Below are positions 23,905 to 32,026 of a stretch of 41,807 bases of DNA, in pieces. The number at the start of each line of letters is the position of its first letter. Positions within the stretch are counted from its first letter, which is position 1. The translations under genes and the position numbers were made by a program. Location: positions 1-41,807 of the forward strand of contig NZ_WJFC01000113.1 of the NCBI RefSeq assembly GCF_009725235.1, given 5' to 3'. The stretch is from Scytonema sp. UIC 10036. Lineage in GTDB: Bacteria; Cyanobacteriota; Cyanobacteriia; Cyanobacteriales; Nostocaceae. Under the pieces are notes generated by a model that saw only the letters and a program-made list of their open reading frames with translations, had not been told where the DNA came from and did not search any database.

Positions 23905-25077
23905 ATGCATATCCTACCTGAAAATCTTTATATGGGGCTACGTGGTTCCTTTGTACTTCTCATTGCTTGCTTTGCTTGCTTGGGTCTTGACCATAATTTA
24001 GCAAGCAACGCTACCCCTAACCAAGCTGTGAAAAGCTTTAAACTTGCTCAAGTAAGTTCTACAGACACAGTCAATATTTCTACTCTCCTCCAACCTGGTA
24101 GCACAGGTACAGAAGTGAGAAAACTGCAAACCTCACTTAAAGAATTGGGGTACTACGATGGTGAAATAGATGGTAAGTACGGTGCAGTGACAAGCATGGC
24201 TGTCGCCAAATTTCAGAAAGCTAAGGATTTAGTTGCAGACGGTGTATTTGGAACTGTTACACAGCAGAATCTCAAACAAAATATTAAGAAAAAACCTTTG
24301 AAATCCTCTATGGCGATCGCAAGCAACGCCATATCAGCCAGTACAACGACAGAGCAAGAAGAAAAACAGGACATAGTGTGGTGGTTGCTGGTTTGTCTGG
24401 GTAGTTTGGGAAGTCTTGGCGCACTCACATACATTATTAGGGGATTTAGTCAAGTCAAAAAAACTGCTAACTCTATTGAAACTTCTCGTCAAGAGAATAC
24501 CAACTTGATTACGCCATCAAGACAAGAAAACACCACAATTGCGAACGAAGAATACTTAAGAAGTACCGAACTTGTTTCATCAGAAACAGTCGCAAACCCT
24601 CAACCTCAATTACTGTCAGTAGAAAAAACTGCTCGCCTAGCCAAAGTCAACATTATTGACCAATTGATACAGGATTTACACAGCGCCGATCCAACTCAAC
24701 GGCGTAAAGCTATCTGGGATTTGGGACAGCAGGGAGATTCAAGAGCAGTTCAACCTCTTGTGGAACTGATGGTAGATGCAGATACTCAGCAACGGAGCTT
24801 AATTTTGGCAGCTTTGGCAGAAATTGGCACTCGGACACTTAAACCTATGAATCGTGCTTTGGCAATTTCATTACAGGATGAAAGCCCCCAGGTTCGGAAA
24901 AATGCTATCCGCGATTTGACTCGTATTTATGACATGATGGCTCAAGTTAGCCAAATGGTATCACATGCAATGCACGATCCCGATGCTGAGGTGCAAGCCA
25001 CAGCAAAGTATGCTCTTTCACAAATGAACCGCATCCGTTCTTTACCTAGCCAGGAAAATGAAGGGAGCAGGGAGTAG
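23905..25077 (+). CDS. Peptidoglycan-binding and HEAT-repeat membrane protein
   Basis: A ~390-residue protein. A hydrophobic N-terminal segment (GLRGSFVLLIACFACLGLDH) is followed by a PG_binding_1 domain (residues ~57-125) with the repeats 'GSTGTEVRKLQTSLKELGYY' and 'DGVFGTVTQQNL'. A transmembrane helix 'IVWWLLVCLGSLGSLGALTY' lies near 160. A C-terminal HEAT/PBS-lyase-like stretch (~255-385) includes 'LHSADPTQRRKAIWDLGQQG' and MHDPDAEVQATAKYALSQM. The protein probably links envelope and cytosol. The start is uncertain: the frame opens at TTG 23785, and ATGs lie at 23905 and 23932, none with a strong ribosome-binding site. Similarity to 'DALA' starts suggests the true N-terminus is near 23893-23905. 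Confidence 0.78.
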   Translation: MHILPENLYMGLRGSFVLLIACFACLGLDHNLASNATPNQAVKSFKLAQVSSTDTVNISTLLQPGSTGTEVRKLQTSLKELGYYDGEIDGKYGAVTSMAVAKFQKAKDLVADGVFGTVTQQNLKQNIKKKPLKSSMAIASNAISASTTTEQEEKQDIVWWLLVCLGSLGSLGALTYIIRGFSQVKKTANSIETSRQENTNLITPSRQENTTIANEEYLRSTELVSSETVANPQPQLLSVEKTARLAKVNIIDQLIQDLHSADPTQRRKAIWDLGQQGDSRAVQPLVELMVDADTQQRSLILAALAEIGTRTLKPMNRALAISLQDESPQVRKNAIRDLTRIYDMMAQVSQMVSHAMHDPDAEVQATAKYALSQMNRIRSLPSQENEGSRE

Positions 25078-25140
25078 GGAGTAGGGAGTAGGGGGACAAG
25101 GAAGACAAGGGAGACAAATGACAAATGACAAATGACCAAT
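25066..25140 (+). repeat. Tandem short repeats
   Basis: (GGAGTAG)n, then GGGACAAGGAAGACAAGG, then (ACAAATG)n leading into the ldcA start. These are short tandem repeats of the kind spread through heterocystous cyanobacterial genomes. The last (ACAAATG) unit supplies the ATG at 25125. Confidence 0.75.
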
Positions 25141-26081
25141 CGCCAATCTCAACTGTCCCGCCACCTCTCAAACCGGGCGATCTACTGCAAATCATTGCGC
25201 CAAGTGGTGCTTTGAGAGAATTTGAATCGTTTCAAAAAGGAGTCGAAATTTGGCGATCGCGAGGTTATCAAGTTGAGTTAGTATCGGGTATTGATGACAA
25301 ATGGGGATATTTAGCAGGTAAAGATGAAAACCGCCGCCATCAATTAGCAACGGCGTGGCAAGAACTGCAATGTCGCGGTATCCTTTGTGCGAGAGGAGGT
25401 TTTGGCAGCACCGCCTTCTCGAAAACTGGACATGGACAACGGGAGAATTGTCTCATTCTGTCCTTACCCCAAGTTCCCCACTCCCCATCCCCAAATGGTT
25501 AATTGGCTTTTCTGACATTACGCCTTTTATGGAGTCTTTATAAAGTAGGTATTTCTAGCGTTCACGGTCCTGTCATGACAACTCTAGCTTCAGAACCAGA
25601 GTGGTCAATTCAAAGATTATTTGATTTGGTGGAAGGTCGTCCTCTAGCACCTTTAGAAGGTGACGGCTGGGGTGGTGGCATTGCTACTGGTATTTTATTA
25701 CCAGCAAATCTCACAGTAGCAACTCATCTTCTGGGTACGCCATTACAGCCGGATATGGATGGTGTAATTTTGGCATGGGAAGATGTGACAGAAGCACCTT
25801 ACAGAATAGACAGACTGCTGACTCAATGGCGAATGAGTGGTGCTTTGCAAAAAGTCCGAGGTATTGCTTTAGGGCGCTTTAGCCGATGCGAACCACCGCC
25901 CAATGTCCCTAGTTTCACTATTGAGGAAGTTTTGCGCGATCGCTTGGGTAATTTAGGCATTCCTGTGGTTTCCGGTCTACCTTTTGGTCATGATGGACCG
26001 AACGCTGCTTTACCAGTAGGTGTGAAAGTAACTCTAGATGCAGATCGGGGGCTATTAGATTGCATACAAATTGGGTCATAA
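25125..26081 (+). pseudogene. ldcA: LD-carboxypeptidase (S66), frameshifted
   Basis: Murein tetrapeptide LD-carboxypeptidases (S66, Ser-Glu-His triad) remove the terminal D-Ala from cytoplasmic muropeptides. The 5' part encodes 'LKPGDLLQIIAPSGALREFE' and ILCARGGFGST. The frame then changes near 25410 to give RLLENWTW...PKWLIGFSDIT, and again near 25525 to give LLWSLYKVGISSVHGPVMTT, continuing to the normal C-terminus (FGHDGPNAALPVGVKVTLDA, with the expected His). Between NWTW and PKWLIGFSDIT lies an extra ~18-residue low-complexity insert from C-rich short-repeat DNA. Two shifts plus an insert near the active site argue for a broken gene. Sequencing indels could explain the shifts but not the insert. 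Confidence 0.82.
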
Positions 26082-26110
26082 TACGAGTGCTGCTAACACG
26101 TAGAGCTTAA

Positions 26111-27175
26111 ATGAAGCTAGCATTTATCACCGCGACTCCCCAAAATGCCAAGCTGGGAAGCGGCACTTTTGTGGGTAATGCACACCTGATTGCTAACCTG
26201 CGATCGCAACATCCTACCGTTGATGTTTTTACCCCATCTCAACCAACTGGATTGATGGGCTACATGGTAGAGCGTTTCCGATGGAACTGGGGACTCGATC
26301 CGCGACGCTTCGACAATTATGATGCTGTTATTGGTCTCGATATGGACGGTTATACCATTGCCAATCGCATCAAACCCCCATTTATTGCCTACATTCACGG
26401 TATTATTGCTGACGAAGCCAAGTTTGAGCGGGGGTGGGTACGTGTCTCTTTAGAGTTGATGGCAAAAGCAGAACGAGTCAGCGTCCATCGTGCCAATATG
26501 GCGATCGCTACCAGCGACTATTCTCGTACCAGGCTAGCCCATCTCTATAACTACACCAAAGACATCCAAATTGTACCACCTCCTATTGACCTTCAAGCAT
26601 GGGATGCGGCAGTAGCATCTATCAGTCAAGAAGCTAATGCGCGTCCCACTGTATTGTGTGTTGGAGTGCAGTATCCGCGTAAAAACGTTGCTACCCTGAT
26701 TCGAGCAACGGCAATTCTCCGCAATCAAATACCAGATGTGGAAGTGCGAATTGCAAGTAAGGGACCAGAGTGGGACAACCTGCGTCGTCTAACTCAAGAA
26801 CTCAATTTAAATCAAAACGTAACCTTCCTTGGCTACCTTCCTTATGAGAAACTAGTACGCGAGTATGTTCGCTGTCATGTTTTCTGCTTGCCAAGCCTGC
26901 AAGAAGGCTTTGGGATTGTCTTTGCTGAAGCCATGGCCACTAGCAAGCCAATAGTGGCCAGTCGTTCGTCGTCTACACCCGAATTAATTCAACATGGCGT
27001 ACAAGGTTTGCTAGCAACCCCTTTAGATCCAGAAGATTTGGCACATCAGCTAGCAGAAGTCCTTTTATCACCAGAGAAAAGCTCTGCACTTGGCAAAGCA
27101 GGGCGGGTTAAAGTTGCAGAGTTTGATGCGCCTGTTATCGCCCAGCGCTTTAGCCAGTTGTTAACTAAACTTTAA
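26111..27175 (+). CDS. GT4-family glycosyltransferase
   Basis: A 354-residue GT-B fold retaining glycosyltransferase. The N-terminal acceptor domain starts 'MKLAFITATPQNAKLGSGTF'. The C-terminal donor domain contains 'PTVLCVGVQYPRKNVATLIR', 'VTFLGYLPYEKLVREY' and the E-x7-E motif EGFGIVFAEA (near residue 270), as in glycogen synthase/sucrose-phosphate synthase relatives that use nucleotide sugars. It could build a cell-surface glycan. It lies 29 bp downstream of ldcA, possibly co-transcribed. Confidence 0.9.
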   Translation: MKLAFITATPQNAKLGSGTFVGNAHLIANLRSQHPTVDVFTPSQPTGLMGYMVERFRWNWGLDPRRFDNYDAVIGLDMDGYTIANRIKPPFIAYIHGIIADEAKFERGWVRVSLELMAKAERVSVHRANMAIATSDYSRTRLAHLYNYTKDIQIVPPPIDLQAWDAAVASISQEANARPTVLCVGVQYPRKNVATLIRATAILRNQIPDVEVRIASKGPEWDNLRRLTQELNLNQNVTFLGYLPYEKLVREYVRCHVFCLPSLQEGFGIVFAEAMATSKPIVASRSSSTPELIQHGVQGLLATPLDPEDLAHQLAEVLLSPEKSSALGKAGRVKVAEFDAPVIAQRFSQLLTKL

Positions 27176-27277
27176 ATTAAGTCAGTCGGCAAACTCTGAC
27201 TAATGACGAATGCCCAAGGACAAATGACCAATGACACTTCTATTTTAGACTTTAATCCTTATGGAGGTATTTTTTAA

Positions 27278-27991
27278 ATGCAGTGGGAAACAAATTTCAG
27301 TTATAAAGGAAAACTCCTCTCTTACAATAGAATTCCACACAATAACATGGCGGAAAGAGCAATAGAGATACCAATTGTATTCGATTTTTTATCTGGTTGT
27401 AAAACAACAGATAGAATACTTGAGGTAGGAAATGTACTCTCTTATTATGAGAGTGAGGTGAACAAATTTTCTCGAAAAATTATTGACAAATACGAGATAG
27501 GTACTGATGTTATCAATGAAGATTTGATGGAATTTTCTGAGAGGAATAAGTACGATATTATTGTCAGTATATCAACAGTTGAACATATTGGGCAAAATTG
27601 GAACGAGTATGTAGAACAGGGATATAAAGTGGTTCCAACTGAAAAATCTACACCAAGGGATTTGGAAGCACCTCTAAAAGCTATTATGAAGATCTATAGT
27701 CTGCTAGATAATTCTGGGAAGGCAATTATTACTGTTCCATTTGGAAAAATAACCGATGGTTTTTGGTACGTGCAATTCAGTCAGGATTACTTGGAAAAAC
27801 TCATAACAAAATATCAGCTTCCTAAAGAGGCTCTTGAAGTTACTTACTTTAAAAGAATTGCATCAGAAACAAACCTGGAGAACCCTTTTCAAATTTGGCT
27901 CCAAGTGGATAAAGATGAGTTGAACGACGTTTGCTATAATTTCCCTTACCCTGGTGGTAATGGATTGGCAGTTATAGAATTAAGGAAATAG
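27278..27991 (+). CDS. SAM-dependent methyltransferase-like protein
   Basis: A 237-residue protein with a class I methyltransferase layout: ILEVGNVLSYYESEV (residues ~49-63) as SAM motif I, 'DVINEDLMEFSERNKYDIIV' with the motif II-III region, and STVEHIGQNW ('s.vEHig') near 104. GGAGG about 10 nt upstream supports the start. Its codons are distinctly AT-rich compared with the glycosyltransferase before it, suggesting separate acquisition. Neighbouring sugar-transfer genes make a glycan or small-molecule substrate plausible, but nothing shows it directly. Confidence 0.7.
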   Translation: MQWETNFSYKGKLLSYNRIPHNNMAERAIEIPIVFDFLSGCKTTDRILEVGNVLSYYESEVNKFSRKIIDKYEIGTDVINEDLMEFSERNKYDIIVSISTVEHIGQNWNEYVEQGYKVVPTEKSTPRDLEAPLKAIMKIYSLLDNSGKAIITVPFGKITDGFWYVQFSQDYLEKLITKYQLPKEALEVTYFKRIASETNLENPFQIWLQVDKDELNDVCYNFPYPGGNGLAVIELRK

Positions 27992-28045
27992 AATCACCAT
28001 AGCTCAAACTTTTTCGCTCCGCCTTAATTAGGACTAGATATAACC

Positions 28046-28831
28046 ATGACACTGACTCATTCCCCAGAAGGAGAAGAACGGAAAGTCCAGATCGCGAGTA
28101 CCGCCTCTATTGACGGAACTCCTGTTGCTTACATTGTTGTTTTAGCAGCCGTGACCACTACTCTGGCTTTTATTCCCTTCACTATTGTATTAGCATCAGG
28201 AGGAGGTATGCCGTTGAGCCAAAGCATTTTTCCTTTGTTGGGATGGATACTTGGACCTTTTGCTGGTGCATTAGCTAGTGGTATTGGTACGTTAATTGGA
28301 ACAATTCTTGCTCCCTACACCGCTGGTATTCCCATATTGTCAATTTGGGGAGCAATGCTAGGTAGCTTTACAGCAGGGATGATGGTTTTGGGTTACAGAC
28401 GCAAGTATTGGTGGATAGGATTGACCATTTTTTTCGCCTTTGAGCTTTTTCTGTATGCCGATCGCGCCCTTCGCAATGGTGTAGCTCCCAACATAGTCAT
28501 TGCAGGTTCTTTCGTGGACTGGTCTGGGCTAGTGTTATTTGCCTTACCCACACGCACTTTATTTGCTCGATGGATCTCAAGTCAGAAGATTGTTCCCTTA
28601 ATGACGGGTTTATTTTTAGGAACATGGACGGTTTGGGGAGTCATCCATCTTAGCTCAACAACAATTACCTATTACATATTTAATTGGCCGGAAGAGGTAT
28701 GGATTGTCCTTATTCCTGTCATACCTGTAGAAAACTTAATTCGTTGCGTAGCTGGTACAGTTATTGGTGCGGGAGTCATTTCCGGACTTAGAGAGATAAA
28801 TTTAGTGAAACCTAGAGAAGCTATTTATTAA
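28046..28831 (+). CDS. ECF transporter S component (substrate-binding membrane protein)
   Basis: A 261-residue hydrophobic protein with about six to seven membrane segments after a polar N-terminus. 'FPLLGWILGPFAGALASGIG', then 'LIGTILAPYTAGIPIL' and 'GAMLGSFTAGMMVLGYRR', has the look of S components such as those for vitamins. It is followed 4 nt later by the fused ATPase and then EcfT, which fixes the assignment. The substrate is unknown. It is longer than usual (~180-200 residues), with an extra C-terminal pair of helices (VWIVLIPVIPVENLIRCVAG). No riboswitch was recognised upstream. Confidence 0.75.
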   Translation: MTLTHSPEGEERKVQIASTASIDGTPVAYIVVLAAVTTTLAFIPFTIVLASGGGMPLSQSIFPLLGWILGPFAGALASGIGTLIGTILAPYTAGIPILSIWGAMLGSFTAGMMVLGYRRKYWWIGLTIFFAFELFLYADRALRNGVAPNIVIAGSFVDWSGLVLFALPTRTLFARWISSQKIVPLMTGLFLGTWTVWGVIHLSSTTITYYIFNWPEEVWIVLIPVIPVENLIRCVAGTVIGAGVISGLREINLVKPREAIY

Positions 28832-28835
28832 AAGA

Positions 28836-30545
28836 ATGAAAGCGATCGCCACTTTAGAAAAATTCTCTTATCTTTACCCAAGTTCTTCTGAGTCAGTCCT
28901 AAAAGATATCTCCCTAGACATTTACTCAGGAGAATTTTTAGGAATTATTGGACCGACGGGTGCAGGTAAAACGACACTGTGTCTTGCGCTGAATGGAATT
29001 GTCCCCCAATTTTATGGGGGACGTTTTTTCGGACATATTACAGTGGCGGGAAAAGACACTCTTGAGTGTCCGATATCTGAGTTAGCGCGTTATGTGGGGA
29101 TGGTATTTGAAGACCCTGAAATACAACTCACTTCCACCTCTGTAGAAAATGAAATTGCTTTTGCTCTTGAAAATTTATGCGTTCCCAGAGATGAAATTCT
29201 GAGGCGAATTCCCCGAGTCTTAGAAGCAGTTCGCTTGGAAGGATGTGAAACAAAAAACCCTCAAGAATTATCTGGTGGACAAAAACAACGTTTAGCCATT
29301 GCTGCTACCTTAGCTTTACAACCTAGCCTACTGATTCTTGATGAACCTACCTCTCAATTAGACCCCATCGGTTCTGAGGAAGTTTTTGCGACTGTCAAAG
29401 AACTCAATCAAGAATTAGGTATTTCAATTGTTATGGTTTCCCACGCGGCTGAAGAAATGGCTCAATTCGCCGATCGCTTGGCTTTTTTATCTGATGGTCA
29501 GCTCTTAGATGTGGGAACACCCAATGAAATTTATTCTCGTGTTGAACAATTAAGACAACACAATCTGCGTCCGCCTCAAGTCGCTCAAACTTTTTACTTC
29601 ATCAAGCACCGCAAAATTCCCATTAGTCAAATTCCCGTGACTCTCTCTGAAGGTTTACCTTTGTTGAGCAAGTTAGCAACAGAACATGAGATTGTCCCAT
29701 CCCCTCAATTTTCTCAAGAGCAAAAAAGTACGCAAACGCCTTTGCTGTCCGTGCAAAACCTGAGCCATATTTATGAAGATGGAACACAAGCATTACGTGA
29801 TGTATCACTCGATATTCATCGGGGGGAATATGTGCTAATTGTTGGACAAAATGGAGCGGGAAAAAGTACCTTTGTTAAGCATTTCCTCAACCTTTTACAA
29901 CCATCTCAAGGAAAGGTATATGTCGATAATCAAGAAACTAGTACACTGTCAGTTAGCAGTTTAGCCCGTTCCATCGGCTATGTCGCTCAAAACCCCGATC
30001 ATCAAATTTTTAATACAACAGTAGAAAAAGAAGTCTCCTTTGCTTTACGAAATCTGGGTTACTCGCGCAAAATCGTAGAGCAACGAACCGATGAAAGCCT
30101 TAAGAATATGAACTTATGGGAAGAGCGCCATCTTCATCCCCTCGCCTTACCTAAAGGCGATCGCGCTCGGATTGTGATTGCTGCAATTTTAGCCATGAAT
30201 CCAGAAATCGTTATTTTCGATGAACCAACCATCGGACAGGATTATCGGGGAGCTTGCTCAATTTTGGACGTAAGCCGTCAATTACACCAGCAGGGAAAAA
30301 CCATAATTGTTATTACGCACCATTTATATTTAATGACAGAATATGCCCAACGGGTTGTTGTCATGGGACGAGGAACAGTTCTTCTCGATGCGCCTATACG
30401 TCAAGCTTATCATCAGACCAAATTATTACAATCGACTTATTTAACTCCCCCGCAAGCAGTTTTGCTATCTCAAAAACTCTCCGATCTTACCAATCAAGAC
30501 TATCCTTTATTGACTCCTGAAGAGTTGGCTAATTGTTTTAAGTAG
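28836..30545 (+). CDS. ECF transporter double ATPase (EcfA-EcfA' fusion)
   Basis: The 569-residue protein has two ABC ATPase domains. Domain 1 has Walker A GPTGAGKTT (near 40), signature LSGGQKQR and Walker B LLILDEPTS. Domain 2 has Walker A GQNGAGKST (near 345), Walker B IVIFDEPT and H-loop 'VITHHLY', but its signature reads LPKGDRAR instead of LSGGQ. Such asymmetric pairs have one consensus and one degenerate composite site. The fusion replaces separate EcfA1 and EcfA2. It starts 4 nt after the S component gene; EcfT follows after a 216-bp gap. Confidence 0.93.
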   Translation: MKAIATLEKFSYLYPSSSESVLKDISLDIYSGEFLGIIGPTGAGKTTLCLALNGIVPQFYGGRFFGHITVAGKDTLECPISELARYVGMVFEDPEIQLTSTSVENEIAFALENLCVPRDEILRRIPRVLEAVRLEGCETKNPQELSGGQKQRLAIAATLALQPSLLILDEPTSQLDPIGSEEVFATVKELNQELGISIVMVSHAAEEMAQFADRLAFLSDGQLLDVGTPNEIYSRVEQLRQHNLRPPQVAQTFYFIKHRKIPISQIPVTLSEGLPLLSKLATEHEIVPSPQFSQEQKSTQTPLLSVQNLSHIYEDGTQALRDVSLDIHRGEYVLIVGQNGAGKSTFVKHFLNLLQPSQGKVYVDNQETSTLSVSSLARSIGYVAQNPDHQIFNTTVEKEVSFALRNLGYSRKIVEQRTDESLKNMNLWEERHLHPLALPKGDRARIVIAAILAMNPEIVIFDEPTIGQDYRGACSILDVSRQLHQQGKTIIVITHHLYLMTEYAQRVVVMGRGTVLLDAPIRQAYHQTKLLQSTYLTPPQAVLLSQKLSDLTNQDYPLLTPEELANCFK

Positions 30546-30582
30546 CTCTTTCTAACTCCCTCCTTTTCAAACTGAGCGTCGT

Positions 30583-30702
30583 TTTTACCCCACCCTAACC
30601 CTCCCCTTGTAAAGGGGAGGGAAAATTCCCCCCTTTACAAGGGGGGATTAAGGGGGGTAGCAGTTTCCCCCCTTTATAAGGGGGGATTAAGGGGGGTAAA
30701 TC
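30583..30702. repeat. G-run interspersed repeats between ecfA and ecfT
   Basis: CCCTAACCCTCCCCTTGTAA is followed by two copies of CCCCCCTTTACAAGGGGGG or CCCCCCTTTATAAGGGGGG, each with ATTAAGGGGGGTA. Each copy is itself a hairpin. This is a common cyanobacterial interspersed repeat and it splits the ECF operon. Confidence 0.8.
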
Positions 30703-30761
30703 CAAGTGTCTTGTGTATGCTAGCAGCTTTACTCACTTTTATTATTTAAGGAGATGGAATA

Positions 30762-31619
30762 ATGGGAATTAAAAATTTTCAGACTGTAAAACGAGATTCA
30801 ATTTTTACTCGTATAGACTTTCGTACAAAACTGGTGATGATAGGAACAATTACCCTAATTGCTTTTATCTGGGAAAGCCCTATGACTGGAGGTTTTTTAA
30901 CTTTAAGTGTTGCCCTTGCTTGTCTCGTAGCAGGAGTCCAATTAAATTATTTGGCTACTCTTTTGAGGATTATGATTCCTTTTTATGTATTCCTTTTATT
31001 GAGTATGGGATTTTTCAATATCTCTCAGGTGAAATTATTAACTCATAAGGAAGAATTAACCACATTGTTAGCTGTTCCTCCAAGTTGGTGGTTTCTTGGT
31101 GGAGCAAAAATGTCAGTAGAAGGAATTTTATATGGAATAAATGTCATATTTAAAACATTGACAATGGTTCTGGTTATTCCGTTAGGAATTTTCACAACTG
31201 ATGTAAATAAGATGATTGTCAGTATGGTCAAGGCTAAAATACCTTATAAAATCGTGTTCATTTTTTCGTCTACTTTACGATTTTTCCCCGTACTTTTTGA
31301 AGAAATACAATCAATTATTGAAGCCCAAAGATTGAGAGGACTGGCTTTTGAAAAAATGGGTTTGTTGCAGCGTACTCGGGTTTATGCCACTGTTGCAGTC
31401 CCCCTCATTTTAAATGCCATGACTAAATCTCAAACCTTAGAAGTGGTATTACAATCAAAAGCTTTTTCTGGAAGTTCTCAGAGGACTTATCTTCATGAGT
31501 CTATACTCAGTAGGACTGATTATTTAATCATGGGAAGCTGCGTTGGGTTATTTGTCTTAGCTTTAATTATCTATTTCTGGTTGGGAATCGGTCAGTTTGC
31601 TTGGCTGATTTATTCTTAA
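30762..31619 (+). CDS. ecfT: ECF transporter transmembrane component EcfT
   Basis: A 285-residue membrane scaffold that couples the ATPases to the S component. Five to six membrane helices are separated by the cytosolic coupling helices. The two Ala-Arg-Gly-type motifs appear as 'IIEAQRLRGLAF' (near 190) and 'LEVVLQSKAFSGSSQRTY' (near 228). AAGGAG about 9 nt before the ATG supports the start. With the two upstream genes it completes a group-I-style dedicated ECF importer. Confidence 0.9.
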   Translation: MGIKNFQTVKRDSIFTRIDFRTKLVMIGTITLIAFIWESPMTGGFLTLSVALACLVAGVQLNYLATLLRIMIPFYVFLLLSMGFFNISQVKLLTHKEELTTLLAVPPSWWFLGGAKMSVEGILYGINVIFKTLTMVLVIPLGIFTTDVNKMIVSMVKAKIPYKIVFIFSSTLRFFPVLFEEIQSIIEAQRLRGLAFEKMGLLQRTRVYATVAVPLILNAMTKSQTLEVVLQSKAFSGSSQRTYLHESILSRTDYLIMGSCVGLFVLALIIYFWLGIGQFAWLIYS

Positions 31620-32026
31620 ACATAAATAATATCAGGTTCGGTTAAATATTTATAATATGTGTAGGTTGGGTTGAGGAACGAAACCCAACATGAATTCTCA
31701 GCTTGTGTTGGGTTTCTCCAAGGGGTTGCCCAACGATCGTTAATAAGTTTTATTATAGGTAATTACCAAAATTGATATAATTCGATTGACTTCGTTTGAA
31801 GTTTGGTAAAATATGAAAAATCTTTTGATAGGATAAATAATTGCCTCCTGTATTTAACCCTTAAAAGCGTTTAGAACTTGTTTAGAATAACAATCAAATA
31901 ATCGTGGATAATTAAGTCAGCTAATCACGAGAAAATCCTACCCCCTACTCCCTACTCCCTATTTTCAAGACAGTGAAATTATTCAGAATCTGAGTCTAGT
32001 AAGAAAATTCAGTGAATTTCTAAAAT
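31620..32026. other. 407-bp intergenic region with hairpin repeats
   Basis: GTTGGGTT-GAGGAACG-AAACCCAAC (about 31665-31689), followed by TGTTGGGTTTC, is a known type of cyanobacterial palindromic repeat and could end the ecfT transcript. A wider dyad, TTACCAAA (31763-31770) and TTTGGTAA (31802-31809), encloses CTTCGTTTGAAG. ACTCCCTACTCCCTA tandem repeats lie near 31945. The ABC transporter promoter should be here; no clear -35/-10 was chosen. Confidence 0.55.

Noticed and set aside
24480..24545. Near-repeat of TCTCGTCAAGAGAATACCAA / TCAAGACAAGAAAACACCAC as a regulatory repeat
   Set aside because: It lies in the linker of the peptidoglycan-binding/HEAT protein and encodes a simple duplicated S-RQEN-T segment.
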